Shown here piece by piece: positions 1 to 7,066 of a stretch of DNA of 23,617 nt (the first letter of the stretch is position 1; the number at the start of each line of letters is the position of its first letter). Source of the stretch: DATACZ01 sp036258795 (lineage in GTDB: Bacteria; Actinomycetota; CADDZG01; JAHWKV01); the NCBI GenBank assembly GCA_036258795.1, contig DATACZ010000121.1:1-23617 (forward strand), in the 5' to 3' direction. The notes beneath the pieces are model-generated. The model did no database searches, was not told the origin of the DNA, and saw only the letters and a list, made by a program, of their open reading frames with translations. Made by a program: the position numbers and the translations under genes.

Positions 1-2
1 AG

Positions 3-98
3 CTGGGCCCCCTCAGTCTGGGGCACCTGCGAACCGGGACCTACCGAAACCTCACCCCAGAGGAGGTTGCCTCGCTGTATCGTGAGGTGGGACTGTGA
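3..98 (+). CDS. RsuA/RluB-family pseudouridine synthase, 3' end only
   Basis: This is the last 31 codons of a gene that enters from the left edge and stops at TGA 96-98. The visible tail reads LGPLSLGHLRTG, then a conserved LTPEEVASLYREVGL ending. That matches the C-terminus of RsuA/RluB-family pseudouridine synthases, which isomerise uridines in rRNA. The catalytic domain and the S4 RNA-binding domain lie outside the window, so the substrate position cannot be told. An rluB-type gene just upstream of chorismate mutase, tyrA, aroA, cmk and der is a common order in Gram-positive bacteria, which supports the call. The assignment rests on a short tail plus context. Confidence 0.7.
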   Translation: MGPLSLGHLRTGTYRNLTPEEVASLYREVGL

Positions 99-130
99 CC
101 GAAACCTCGCGCCCGTAGCTCCTTGAAGCA

Positions 131-148
131 GGACGCTCGGCAGCGTCC
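131..148. other. Perfect 7-bp inverted repeat between rluB-like gene and aroH
   Basis: GGACGCT at 131-137 pairs with AGCGTCC at 142-148 around a 4-base loop, CGGC. No T-run follows, so it is not a standard intrinsic terminator. It sits in the 89-bp gap before the aroH start at 188 and could slow or shape the leader RNA. Function unknown. Confidence 0.4.
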
Positions 149-187
149 CATGAATGGATCCACCTTCGAATTGGGAGCCTGACTCAC

Positions 188-553
188 ATGCAGCTGCTAA
201 GAGCACTGAGGGGAGCCACCTCGATCCCGGAGTACAGCGCCGGGGAGGTCGTCTCGGCGACTGCGGAGCTCCTCCAGGTCATGATGGAGAGAAATCAAGT
301 CTCAATGGAAGATCTGGTAAGTATCATCTTCACGGCCACCCCCGACATCACCTCCGAGTTCCCGGCTGCGGGCGCCCGGTCGATCGGTATCTCCGACATC
401 CCACTGCTATGCGCCCGGGAGATCGACGTGGACGGGGCGATCCCCAGAGTCATCAGGATCTTGATGCATATCTATACAGACAAGGATTACTCCTCCCTCC
501 GGCACGTTTACCTGAGAGACGCCAAGCCTCTTCGGGCCGATCTTTCTCACTGA
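188..553 (+). CDS. aroH: Chorismate mutase, AroH type (monofunctional)
   Basis: The 121-residue product matches the trimeric Bacillus-type AroH chorismate mutase, which converts chorismate to prephenate for Phe and Tyr synthesis in the cytoplasm. Family hallmarks are present: RGA near residue 8, the TPDITSEFPAAGAR stretch (residues 51-64), CAREIDVDGAIPR (75-87) with a Glu at 79, Arg 90, and Tyr 108 in HVYLRDAKPLR. These line up with the known active-site Arg, Glu, Arg and Tyr of the B. subtilis enzyme. Length fits the family (about 120-127). The ATG at 188 has GGGAG about 10 bases upstream. It is followed one base after its stop by tyrA, the next enzyme of the tyrosine branch, so the two are surely co-transcribed. 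Confidence 0.93.
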   Translation: MQLLRALRGATSIPEYSAGEVVSATAELLQVMMERNQVSMEDLVSIIFTATPDITSEFPAAGARSIGISDIPLLCAREIDVDGAIPRVIRILMHIYTDKDYSSLRHVYLRDAKPLRADLSH

Positions 554-554
554 C

Positions 555-1715
555 TTGAACCCACCACCCGCCGGTGTGCCAGCCCCCAAGGTGAACACCG
601 GAGCATCGATAGGTCCGCAGCTTGACTGCATCGCGATTCTTGGGCTTGGCCTGATGGGAGGGTCACTAGGCATGGCCTGCCTGCAGCGGGGGCTGGTGGA
701 AGAGGTGGCCGGCTATGACCTCGACCCTCATACGATGGCGCGCGCCCTCGAGAGGGGAGCGATAACGAGGACTGCCCCCAATCCGAGGGACGCCGTGGCG
801 GGCGCTGGCATCGTATTCATCGCCACCCCGGTCAGCGCCATAGTGAGCACATTTGGGGAGGCCCTCCCCGCCATCCCGGTGGGGGCTCTGGTAACCGATG
901 TCGGTAGCACCAAGACTGAAGTGGTCGAGGAGGTGAGCCGGCTTACCCCCTCAACCGTGGAGTTCATCGGTGGACATCCCATCGCCGGCTCTGAGCGGCA
1001 AGGAATCGAGGCAGCCTCGGCAGATCTCTACGATGGCTGCCTCTGGATTCTGACCCCGACGCAGGAGACTTCCACAGCCGCCTACCAGAGGCTGATGAGG
1101 TTTCTGAGCGGCTTGGGGGCGAGGGTTCTTTCGCTCGATCCCGCTCGGCATGACGAAGCCCTGGCGTTGACCAGCCACCTCCCGCAGCTGGTCTCCAGCA
1201 CGCTGATGAGATTTGCGGCAGACGTCGCCGCCGACGGGGACGGGCTCCCGCTGCTGACTGCCGGAGGGTTCAGGGACATGACACGGATCGCGGCCAGCTC
1301 GGAGGAGATGTGGATCGACATCGTCAAGCAGAACCGGCCTGCGCTCTTGAACCTCATGCGCAAGTTTCAGGCCGCCTTTGACTCTGCCGCGAGGGCTCTG
1401 GCGCAGGGGGATTGGGATAGCCTGCGCGAGTCGCTGGCCTCTGCCAGGCGCGCCCGAAACGCGTTGCCGGGAAAGGTGGGCATCGAGCCTTCGGAGATGG
1501 TGGAGGTTCTCGTGCCGGTGCCGGATCGCCCCGGCGTCCTCGCCGAGGTGACCACCACGGTGGGCGAGGCCGGGGTGAACATCGAGGACCTGGACATCGT
1601 TCACTCGGCCGAGGGAGGCCGGGGGGTGATACACCTGTCCGTGAGGGGCCGCAGCAGTGCAGAGATAGCGCTCCGGGCCATTGAGAAAAAGGGCTTCAAA
1701 GCCGAGCTGAGCTAG
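555..1715 (+). CDS. tyrA: Prephenate dehydrogenase with C-terminal ACT domain
   Basis: This enzyme oxidatively decarboxylates prephenate to 4-hydroxyphenylpyruvate with NAD(P). The dinucleotide-binding loop GLGLMGGSLG is at about residues 30-39, the conserved GGHPIAGSE near 140, and an all-helical dimerisation domain follows. The last 70 residues (about 315-386, starting VEVLVPVPDRPGVLAEV) form an ACT domain, which in this family usually gives feedback control by tyrosine. The start is uncertain. The TTG at 555 overlaps nothing and lies directly after the aroH stop, but GTG codons at 576 and 591 are in frame and none has a clear Shine-Dalgarno sequence. A stop at 513-515 limits the frame upstream. 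Function is secure; regulation is inferred from the ACT domain. Confidence 0.93.
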   Translation: MNPPPAGVPAPKVNTGASIGPQLDCIAILGLGLMGGSLGMACLQRGLVEEVAGYDLDPHTMARALERGAITRTAPNPRDAVAGAGIVFIATPVSAIVSTFGEALPAIPVGALVTDVGSTKTEVVEEVSRLTPSTVEFIGGHPIAGSERQGIEAASADLYDGCLWILTPTQETSTAAYQRLMRFLSGLGARVLSLDPARHDEALALTSHLPQLVSSTLMRFAADVAADGDGLPLLTAGGFRDMTRIAASSEEMWIDIVKQNRPALLNLMRKFQAAFDSAARALAQGDWDSLRESLASARRARNALPGKVGIEPSEMVEVLVPVPDRPGVLAEVTTTVGEAGVNIEDLDIVHSAEGGRGVIHLSVRGRSSAEIALRAIEKKGFKAELS

Positions 1716-1747
1716 CCCGTGGTCATTCAACCGAGGCGGGAAGAGCG

Positions 1748-3031
1748 GTGAACAAGAGGTTTTCCCCTCCGGACAAACTCCGGGGTACCGTTCGGGTGCC
1801 GGCGGACAAGTCGATCGGCCACCGAAGCCTGATCCTCGCGGCCATGACCCAAGGGCCCAGCAGAATCGGGGGCTACCTGGCCGGGCAGGACGTGACCTCC
1901 ACGGCAAAGTGCCTGCGCAGGTTGGGGTGTGAGGTCTCAGATCTCGACGGCGGTGAGGTAGTGGTGGAGGGGTCCGGCTGGCGGCCACCACCAGAGGCAG
2001 AGCTCGAAGCGGGCAACTCGGGAACCACCATGCGGCTGCTTGCCGGCGCCCTGGCCGGAAGGCGCGGAAGGTACGTGCTGACGGGCGACGCCTCGCTGTC
2101 GGGCAGGCCGATGGGCAGGGTGGCCGAGCCGCTGAGGATGATGGGAGCGCAGGTAGAGTTGGGTGAGGGATCCCATCCTCCGCTGACCGTCACGGGCGGA
2201 CCACTCAAGGCCATCACCTACGCCCTCCCGGTGGCGAGCGCCCAGGTCAAGGGCGCGGTTCTGTTAGCCGGGCTTCAAGCTGAGGGATCCACGGTGGTAA
2301 AGGAGGGTCATCCATCAAGGGATCACACCGAAAGACTGCTCCGGTGGTTGGGAGCCAAGGTCGAGCAGACCGGCGACACCGTAAGCGTCGCAGGCGGATC
2401 GGAGATCTTCGAGCGTGAGGGCTTCGAGTTGGAGGTGCCGGGAGACTTATCCTCTGCCGCTTACCTTCTCCTGGCGGCGGCACTGTGCCCCGAAGCCTTG
2501 GTAAGGGTGGAACGGGTTGGGTTGAATCCCAGCCGCTCCGGCATCTTGGAGGTCCTGAAGGCCATGGGGGCCGAGGTGGAATGGTTTGCCCGCGCTGAAG
2601 ATCCTGAACCGTGGGGTGAGGTGACCACTCGCTCGAGCAAGCTCAGAGCTATCCGGGTCGACGGGCCCATGATCCCCCGGATAGTCGATGAGCTTCCTCT
2701 CGTTGCCCTTGCCGCAACTCAGGCCGAAGGCACCACGGTCATTGCAGGCGCTCGTGAGCTGAGGGTGAAGGAGTCGGACCGGATCTCGGTGCTGGCGAAG
2801 GGTCTCAGGAAACTGGGCGCGCGGGTGGAAGAGCAGGAAGATGGTCTGATCGTAGAGGGACCAACCACTCTCCAGGGCGGCTTTGTGGACGCGGCCGGCG
2901 ACCACCGTATGGCCCTGACCTTCGCGGTTGCGGGGCTCGTGGCAGCCGGGCCCGTAGAGATCGGACGGTGGGAAGCAGCGTCCGTGTCCTATCCGGGGTT
3001 CGAGAGTGATCTCCGGTCGCTGGCGGGCTGA
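1748..3031 (+). CDS. aroA: 3-phosphoshikimate 1-carboxyvinyltransferase (EPSP synthase)
   Basis: The 427-residue protein transfers the enolpyruvyl group from PEP to shikimate 3-phosphate, the sixth step of the shikimate pathway. Visible motifs are PADKSIGHRSL near the N-terminus (the substrate-binding Lys and Ser region), the GNSGTTMRLL loop near residue 90, GDASLSGRPMGR near 113-124, the ELRVKESDRI motif near 340, and GDHRMALTFAVA near 380. Full length for the family. The GTG start at 1748 follows tyrA by 32 bases. Having aroA directly after tyrA puts aromatic synthesis under one transcript. Confidence 0.96.
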   Translation: MNKRFSPPDKLRGTVRVPADKSIGHRSLILAAMTQGPSRIGGYLAGQDVTSTAKCLRRLGCEVSDLDGGEVVVEGSGWRPPPEAELEAGNSGTTMRLLAGALAGRRGRYVLTGDASLSGRPMGRVAEPLRMMGAQVELGEGSHPPLTVTGGPLKAITYALPVASAQVKGAVLLAGLQAEGSTVVKEGHPSRDHTERLLRWLGAKVEQTGDTVSVAGGSEIFEREGFELEVPGDLSSAAYLLLAAALCPEALVRVERVGLNPSRSGILEVLKAMGAEVEWFARAEDPEPWGEVTTRSSKLRAIRVDGPMIPRIVDELPLVALAATQAEGTTVIAGARELRVKESDRISVLAKGLRKLGARVEEQEDGLIVEGPTTLQGGFVDAAGDHRMALTFAVAGLVAAGPVEIGRWEAASVSYPGFESDLRSLAG

Positions 3032-3065
3032 TTAAAGGAACCAATGATCGCGGAAGGGCGGCCGA

Positions 3066-3707
3066 GTGATCATCGCGGTTGACGGCCCTGCCGGTTCGGG
3101 CAAGAGCACGGTGGCCAGAGCTCTGGCGACGGCGCTTTCGCTGCGCCACATCGACACGGGAGCGATGTACCGGGCGCTTGCGCTCAAGGCGCTCCGTCGT
3201 GGTCTGGACCTTGAGGATGAAGGCGCCGTGGTGGGGCTACTGCCCGACACGAGCATCGAGCTTGCCTCCGACAGGGTCCTGCTGGACGGCGAGGAGGTTA
3301 CCGGCGAGATACGTGATCGGAAGGTCACCTCGGCCGCTTCGGTGATCGCCGAACATCCCGGCGTGCGGAGATGGATGGTTACAAATCAGAGGAGGATAGT
3401 TAAGGAAGAGCCGTCCGGCGCGGTGGTGGAAGGCCGGGACATCGGCACCGTGGTGCTGCCCAACGCCGACTTGAAGGTCTTTTTGACCGCGGCTCACGAG
3501 GAGCGGGTTAGGCGAAGGGCGGTTGAGACCGGAACCACCGAGCAGGAGATTGTGGAGGACCTGATCAGCCGAGACGACCGCGATACTCGCAGGAGCCTCT
3601 CCCCTCTGAGGGCGGCGGAGGATGCAATCACCCTGGACAGCACGAGCCTTTCGGTTCAGCAGGTGCTGCAGCAGGTGCTACAGATCATTGGGGAGCGGTC
3701 AAGGTAG
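3066..3707 (+). CDS. cmk: Cytidylate kinase
   Basis: Cmk phosphorylates CMP and dCMP with ATP. The P-loop GPAGSGKST lies at residues 7-15. The DTGAMYRA motif follows near 36, then EGRDIGTVVLPNADLKVFLTA near 123-143 and the lid-region arginines in DDRDTRRSLSPLRAAEDAI. The 213-residue length is normal for bacterial Cmk. The start is GTG at 3066; an ATG at 3044 is out of frame. Its TAG stop (3705-3707) shares a base with the GTG start of der, giving close translational coupling. Near the C-terminus a 12-base unit occurs twice at about 3657-3680, giving a repeated QQVL; this is only a small coding repeat. Confidence 0.95.
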   Translation: MIIAVDGPAGSGKSTVARALATALSLRHIDTGAMYRALALKALRRGLDLEDEGAVVGLLPDTSIELASDRVLLDGEEVTGEIRDRKVTSAASVIAEHPGVRRWMVTNQRRIVKEEPSGAVVEGRDIGTVVLPNADLKVFLTAAHEERVRRRAVETGTTEQEIVEDLISRDDRDTRRSLSPLRAAEDAITLDSTSLSVQQVLQQVLQIIGERSR

Positions 3708-5086
3708 TGGGCGGAGCAGACGAAGGGATCCCAGTAACGCGAGGCAGGCCGGTGGTGGCGGTAGTCGGCAGGCCTAACGTCGGCAAGTCCACCCTGGTGA
3801 ATCGCCTGGCAGGAGCGAAGGGATCTATCGTCGGGCCGATGCCGGGACTCACCCGAGATCGCCTGGACACCGATGTGAGCTGGCGGGGCCGGACCTTTAC
3901 GCTCACGGACACCGGCGGCTTGATCGAGTCATCGCTGAGCCAGCCCACCGGCACGGTCACCGATCGGGTGGCCCAGGCTGCGCTTGCCGCGGTCCAGTCG
4001 TCGGATCTCGTCCTGTTCGTAGTCGACGCGAAGACGGGGATCGCCTCGGACGATTTGGCGTTGGTCAGGCGGCTTCGGCGGATCGCCATTCCGATAGTCG
4101 TCGTCGCCAATAAGGCCGATGACGCGTCCGTCGAGTCACAGGCCTCCGAGTTCTGGAGCCTGGGCCTCGGGGAGCCGGTTGCCGTGTCAGCGCTCCATGG
4201 CAGAGGCTCCGGCGACCTGCTCGACCGGATTGTCGACATGATCCCGGCAGCTGACTCCAGCGAGCAGGCAATGGATATCCCGAGCATCGCAATCGTGGGC
4301 CGTCCCAACGTGGGAAAGTCCTCGCTGTTCAACCGGCTTCTCGGACAGGAGCGGGCCATCGTCCACCAGGAACCGGGCACCACCAGGGACTCCGTCGACA
4401 GCCTGGTCGAGGTGGAAGGAAGGACGTACCGGTTTGTGGACACCGCCGGAATCCGCCGGAGAGCCAAGACCCACGACGTGGAGATCTTCAGCGCCAGCCG
4501 GACCAGGACCGCGATAAGCAGGTCCGACATGGCCATCTTGGTCGTGGATGCGGCCGACGGCGCCACCGCGCAGGATCAGCGCATTGCCAGGCAGGTGGCC
4601 GAGGAGGGCGTGGGAGCCGCGATCGCGGTCAACAAGTGGGATCTGGTGAAGGACCCCGAGCACGCCAGAGTGGTGGAGCGTACTTTGACGGACCGGCTTC
4701 AGTTCGTCGGCTACGCCCCCCTCATCCGGACTTCGGCGCTCACCGCACGGGGGGTATCAAAGGTCATGCCGGAGATCGACCGGATCCTCGAGGGAAGGAG
4801 CATTCGGATCGGCACGGCACAGCTCAACGAGCTCGTACAACAGGCGCAGAGCAAGGCCCCACCTCCCCGGGTAGGCGCCATCCCGCCCAAGGTGCTCTAC
4901 TCCACCCAGATCTCCACTTCCCCTCCCACCTTCGTCCTTTTCACCACCGGTCCCATCGCAGCCTCCTGGCAACGGTTCCTGGAGCGGCGGCTGAGGGAAG
5001 AGTTCGGCTTTGCGGGAAATCCGATCCGTCTGGTGATCCGGGAGAGGGGCTCCCGACAGGCCCGCCGCCGCTTGGGGGCGAGCTAA
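3707..5086 (+). CDS. der: Ribosome-assembly GTPase Der (EngA)
   Basis: Der is a tandem GTPase needed for maturation of the 50S subunit. Two G domains are visible. The first has GRPNVGKST at residues 21-29, DTGG near 71 and NKAD near 136. The second has GRPNVGKSS near residue 198, DTAG near 245 and NKWD near 309. A C-terminal KH-like domain follows, ending in the basic VIRERGSRQARRRLG. Length 459 is typical. The GTG start at 3707 overlaps the cmk stop by one base. The cmk-der neighbourhood is widely conserved; no plsC or lytB lies between them here. Confidence 0.96.
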   Translation: MGGADEGIPVTRGRPVVAVVGRPNVGKSTLVNRLAGAKGSIVGPMPGLTRDRLDTDVSWRGRTFTLTDTGGLIESSLSQPTGTVTDRVAQAALAAVQSSDLVLFVVDAKTGIASDDLALVRRLRRIAIPIVVVANKADDASVESQASEFWSLGLGEPVAVSALHGRGSGDLLDRIVDMIPAADSSEQAMDIPSIAIVGRPNVGKSSLFNRLLGQERAIVHQEPGTTRDSVDSLVEVEGRTYRFVDTAGIRRRAKTHDVEIFSASRTRTAISRSDMAILVVDAADGATAQDQRIARQVAEEGVGAAIAVNKWDLVKDPEHARVVERTLTDRLQFVGYAPLIRTSALTARGVSKVMPEIDRILEGRSIRIGTAQLNELVQQAQSKAPPPRVGAIPPKVLYSTQISTSPPTFVLFTTGPIAASWQRFLERRLREEFGFAGNPIRLVIRERGSRQARRRLGAS

Positions 5087-5117
5087 GGCAGGGCGCCATT
5101 TTGCATGGCGGAGTGCC
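5087..5117 (+). terminator. Imperfect hairpin after der (weak terminator candidate)
   Basis: GGCA 5087-5090 and CGCCA 5094-5098 pair with TGGCG 5106-5110 and TGCC 5114-5117, with a 3x3 internal loop and a 7-base apical loop. No T-run follows, so termination here is only possible, perhaps Rho-assisted. It starts directly after the der stop codon, which is where an end of the operon would be expected. Confidence 0.35.
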
Positions 5118-5139
5118 TAACCGACCGGGTGGGCTGGAG

Positions 5140-5145
5140 TACGAT
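5140..5145 (+). promoter_or_regulatory. Possible -10 box for the tRNA-Pro gene
   Basis: TACGAT fits the actinobacterial TAnnnT -10 pattern and ends eight bases before the mature 5' end of the tRNA. No good -35 hexamer is seen 16-18 bases upstream. Weak call. Confidence 0.35.
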
Positions 5146-5153
5146 GTGCTGTA

Positions 5154-5227
5154 CGGGACGTAGCGTAGCTTGGTAGCGCATCCGGCTGGGGGCCGGAAGG
5201 TCGCCGGTTCAAATCCGGCCGTCCCGA
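5154..5227 (+). tRNA. tRNA-Pro (anticodon GGG)
   Basis: A full cloverleaf can be folded by eye. The acceptor CGGGACG (5154-5160) pairs with CGTCCCG (5220-5226). The D arm is 5163-5179. The anticodon stem TCCGG/CCGGA carries the loop CTGGGGG with anticodon GGG at 5188-5190. The variable loop is AGGTC, and the T arm GCCGG/CCGGC has the TTCAAAT loop. The first pair C1-G72 and discriminator A73 (5227) are the known identity signature of bacterial proline tRNA. CCA is not encoded (the next bases are CGG), so it must be added after transcription. Confidence 0.96.
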
Positions 5228-5322
5228 CGGTTGCTCCCAGGCACCAAATGAGTCATCGAAGGAAAATTTGGGTAATGGCAAAATGAGAAGAGGATTTATT
5301 CGGCCCTAGAGGGAGGCTTCGA

Positions 5323-5568
5323 ATGGCAGAGGAAGAGAAGTCAGAGGAGCAGAACGTGCAGCGAGGAAAGGGCCTGTGGGAGACGGTGAGCGGAACACAG
5401 GGAAACAAGCCGGTTGGACCCATGGACCCCAAAGAGAAGAGGGACTCTCGCATCCTCAAAGCCTACGAAGACCGGCCCTCTCACCGTGACGAGCAGAAGA
5501 TGAAGGACATGGAGGACTCGGTCAACAAACCTCCGCGTTCCATCGGAGAGCGGATAGAGGGTAGGTAG
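5323..5568 (+). CDS. Small charged hypothetical protein (81 aa)
   Basis: I do not recognise this family. The protein is very hydrophilic, rich in Glu, Lys, Asp and Arg, with no hydrophobic stretch and no cysteine. It is probably largely disordered, with a central GPMDPKEKRDSRILKAYEDRP segment. The start is convincing: ATG at 5323 follows GGGAGG at about 5310-5315. The gene stands alone between a tRNA and a strong intrinsic terminator 21 bases after its stop, so it looks like a self-contained short transcript. Being expressed as a monocistronic small acidic-basic protein is compatible with a stress or nucleoid role, but nothing in the sequence shows that. It could be restricted to this lineage. 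Confidence 0.65.
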   Translation: MAEEEKSEEQNVQRGKGLWETVSGTQGNKPVGPMDPKEKRDSRILKAYEDRPSHRDEQKMKDMEDSVNKPPRSIGERIEGR

Positions 5569-5588
5569 TTCGGACTTCTCCCGATCCA

Positions 5589-5620
5589 GGGTCGCCCCTG
5601 TTGTGGGGGCGACCCTTTTT
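5589..5620 (+). terminator. Strong intrinsic terminator
   Basis: A perfect 10-bp GC-rich stem, GGGTCGCCCC (5589-5598) with GGGGCGACCC (5606-5615), a 7-base loop and a TTTTT tract (5616-5620). It ends the transcript of the 81-aa gene. It also overlaps the first possible start codon of the next gene (GTG 5603), which is unusual. Confidence 0.88.
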
Positions 5621-6304
5621 GTGACCGCCTCAATTGCCATCTTCCTGGTGACCCGCTCGAGTCCCCGGCCGCGGGCCATCCCGAACGCCGAGAAGCAACA
5701 GGACCGGTTTACCTACGTCGCCATAGGAGCGTCCGACACCGTGGGCATTGGGGCCGCCAACCCGCAGACCGAGGCCTGGGTGGCCCGGATCTACAGCCGG
5801 CTCCCGGAGGGTAGCCGCTTCCTCAGGCTTGGGATTTCGGGGAGCACTGCACGGGACGCGGCGGCGACTCAGCTTCCAAGAGCTGAAGCAGCCAGGCCAG
5901 ACCTGGTGACGGTCTGGCTAGCGGTCAACGACTTCAATGCCGGTATCCCACTCCAGGAGTACCGCCACGACCTAAACGAGATTCTGAGGAGGATGGCTGC
6001 GGCAGGGGCACGCATCTTCGTGGCCAACGTTCCGGATCTCACCGGAATCCCAAGATATGCGGAGGTTGATCCGATGATCTTGCGTGCTCGCGTCGCCGAG
6101 TGGAACTCCGTGATTGCAGACGTGGCAAACACCAATGGGGCGACTCTGGTGGACCTGTGGCCACCGTCCCAGGACCTGCACGATCACGAGGAGCTGCTGA
6201 GCGAGGATGGGTTTCATCCCTCCACCGCCGGGCATCAAGCCTTGGCAGACCTCTTTATAGATGCCATCTCACAAGATACAGTGATCGGACAAGCTGTTTC
6301 GTAG
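5603..6304 (+). CDS. SGNH/GDSL-family hydrolase, membrane-anchored or secreted
   Basis: The protein has all four SGNH blocks: IGASDTVGIG with nucleophile Ser 44 (block I), GISG with Gly 77-80 (block II), LAVND with Asn 109 (block III) and DGFHPSTAGH with Asp 202 and His 205 (block V). Such enzymes hydrolyse ester bonds of lipids, acylated sugars or peptidoglycan; the substrate here is unknown. A hydrophobic stretch at residues 3-17 followed by TRSSPRPR looks like a signal anchor or signal peptide, so the domain probably acts outside the membrane. Start choice is difficult: only GTG 5603 and GTG 5621 are in frame (a stop lies at 5555-5557), and the first sits in the loop of an intrinsic terminator. 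Transcription must read through that terminator or start nearby. Confidence 0.85.
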   Translation: MGATLFVTASIAIFLVTRSSPRPRAIPNAEKQQDRFTYVAIGASDTVGIGAANPQTEAWVARIYSRLPEGSRFLRLGISGSTARDAAATQLPRAEAARPDLVTVWLAVNDFNAGIPLQEYRHDLNEILRRMAAAGARIFVANVPDLTGIPRYAEVDPMILRARVAEWNSVIADVANTNGATLVDLWPPSQDLHDHEELLSEDGFHPSTAGHQALADLFIDAISQDTVIGQAVS

Positions 6305-6379
6305 TTGATGCAGCTGTTCCTCGACGGCCAATGCTGACCGGCGGAGTCGCCCCTTGGTACCGGAGGATGCTCGGCCGGA

Positions 6380-7066
6380 GTGAAGTCTCATCTAGAAAGT
6401 CGACAATCTTTGTTGAGGCGCGAGTTGGCAAAAAACTCCAAAGGTGGCGGCACAGTGGCAGCGGGGGCTGGAGCACCAGGTTCTGCAGACGGCCCAGCGC
6501 TGGACCGGGTGTGGACGGTGCCCAACATGATCAGCGGTGTGAGGATCGCCCTCATACCTATCTTTGCCTGGCTGCTCTCAACCGGCTCCCATGACCTGCT
6601 GGCTTTCGTCCTGGCGGTGGTGATCGGATCCAGCGACTGGGTAGATGGCTTCGTGGCACGCCGAATGGGGCAGGTGAGCCGCTTGGGGAAGCTCCTTGAT
6701 CCTGTCGCCGACCGCCTGGCGATCGTGGTACTGCTGGTGGCCCTCGTCTTTCGGGGGATCGTGCCGCTGGTGCTTGCGGCCGTGATTCTCCTGCGGGACC
6801 TGCTGGTCTCGGTGGCCTTCCCGATCTTGGAGGCCAAAGGGTACCCGCGGCTTCCTGTTAACCGGGTCGGCAAACTCGCAACCGCCCTTCTGTTCACCGG
6901 GATGGGCTTTGCCGTGGCAAGCTTGGCCGTGAGCACCAACCTTCAGACGTTCTCCCTCCGAACCTCGACAGTCTTACTGGCGGCAGGAGCGGTGCTTTAC
7001 TGGGTCGCGTTCGCCATGTACACGGTGGCAATCCGAAGAGTGATGAAGACAACGGCGCCCGCGTGA
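6380..7066 (+). CDS. CDP-alcohol phosphatidyltransferase (PgsA-like)
   Basis: This is an integral membrane enzyme that moves a phosphatidyl group from CDP-diacylglycerol onto an alcohol. The family signature D-G-x2-A-R-x8-G-x3-D-x3-D is intact, running from DGFVAR to LLDPVADR (about residues 89-111). Several hydrophobic segments follow (LAIVVLLVALVF, IVPLVLAAVILL, ATALLFTGMGFAVASL, TVLLAAGAVLYWVAFAMY). Sequence like TVPNMISGVRIALIPIFAWLL before the motif is typical of phosphatidylglycerophosphate or cardiolipin synthases of this superfamily; the alcohol acceptor cannot be fixed by eye. The first 45 residues are extra, hydrophilic and probably disordered. The GTG at 6380 is the longest start; TTG codons at about 6410 are alternatives. 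The stop overlaps the start of the VanW gene. Confidence 0.88.
   Translation: MKSHLESRQSLLRRELAKNSKGGGTVAAGAGAPGSADGPALDRVWTVPNMISGVRIALIPIFAWLLSTGSHDLLAFVLAVVIGSSDWVDGFVARRMGQVSRLGKLLDPVADRLAIVVLLVALVFRGIVPLVLAAVILLRDLLVSVAFPILEAKGYPRLPVNRVGKLATALLFTGMGFAVASLAVSTNLQTFSLRTSTVLLAAGAVLYWVAFAMYTVAIRRVMKTTAPA

Noticed and set aside
951..1991. 346-codon open frame on the minus strand across tyrA and aroA
   Set aside because: Antisense to two well-recognised genes; Arg/Pro/His-rich low-complexity translation with no recognisable domain, as expected from high-GC shadow frames.
3657..3680. Tandem 12-base repeat in the cmk C-terminus
   Set aside because: Only two copies, inside coding sequence, giving a repeated QQVL in a helix; not a repeat element.
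3685..4566. 293-codon open frame on the minus strand across der
   Set aside because: Shadow of der; Ser/Thr-rich translation without motifs, while the + strand has both complete G domains.
5228..5322. Promoter for the 81-aa gene
   Set aside because: AT-richer sequence with TTGGGT and TTTATT-like stretches, but no pair at acceptable spacing.
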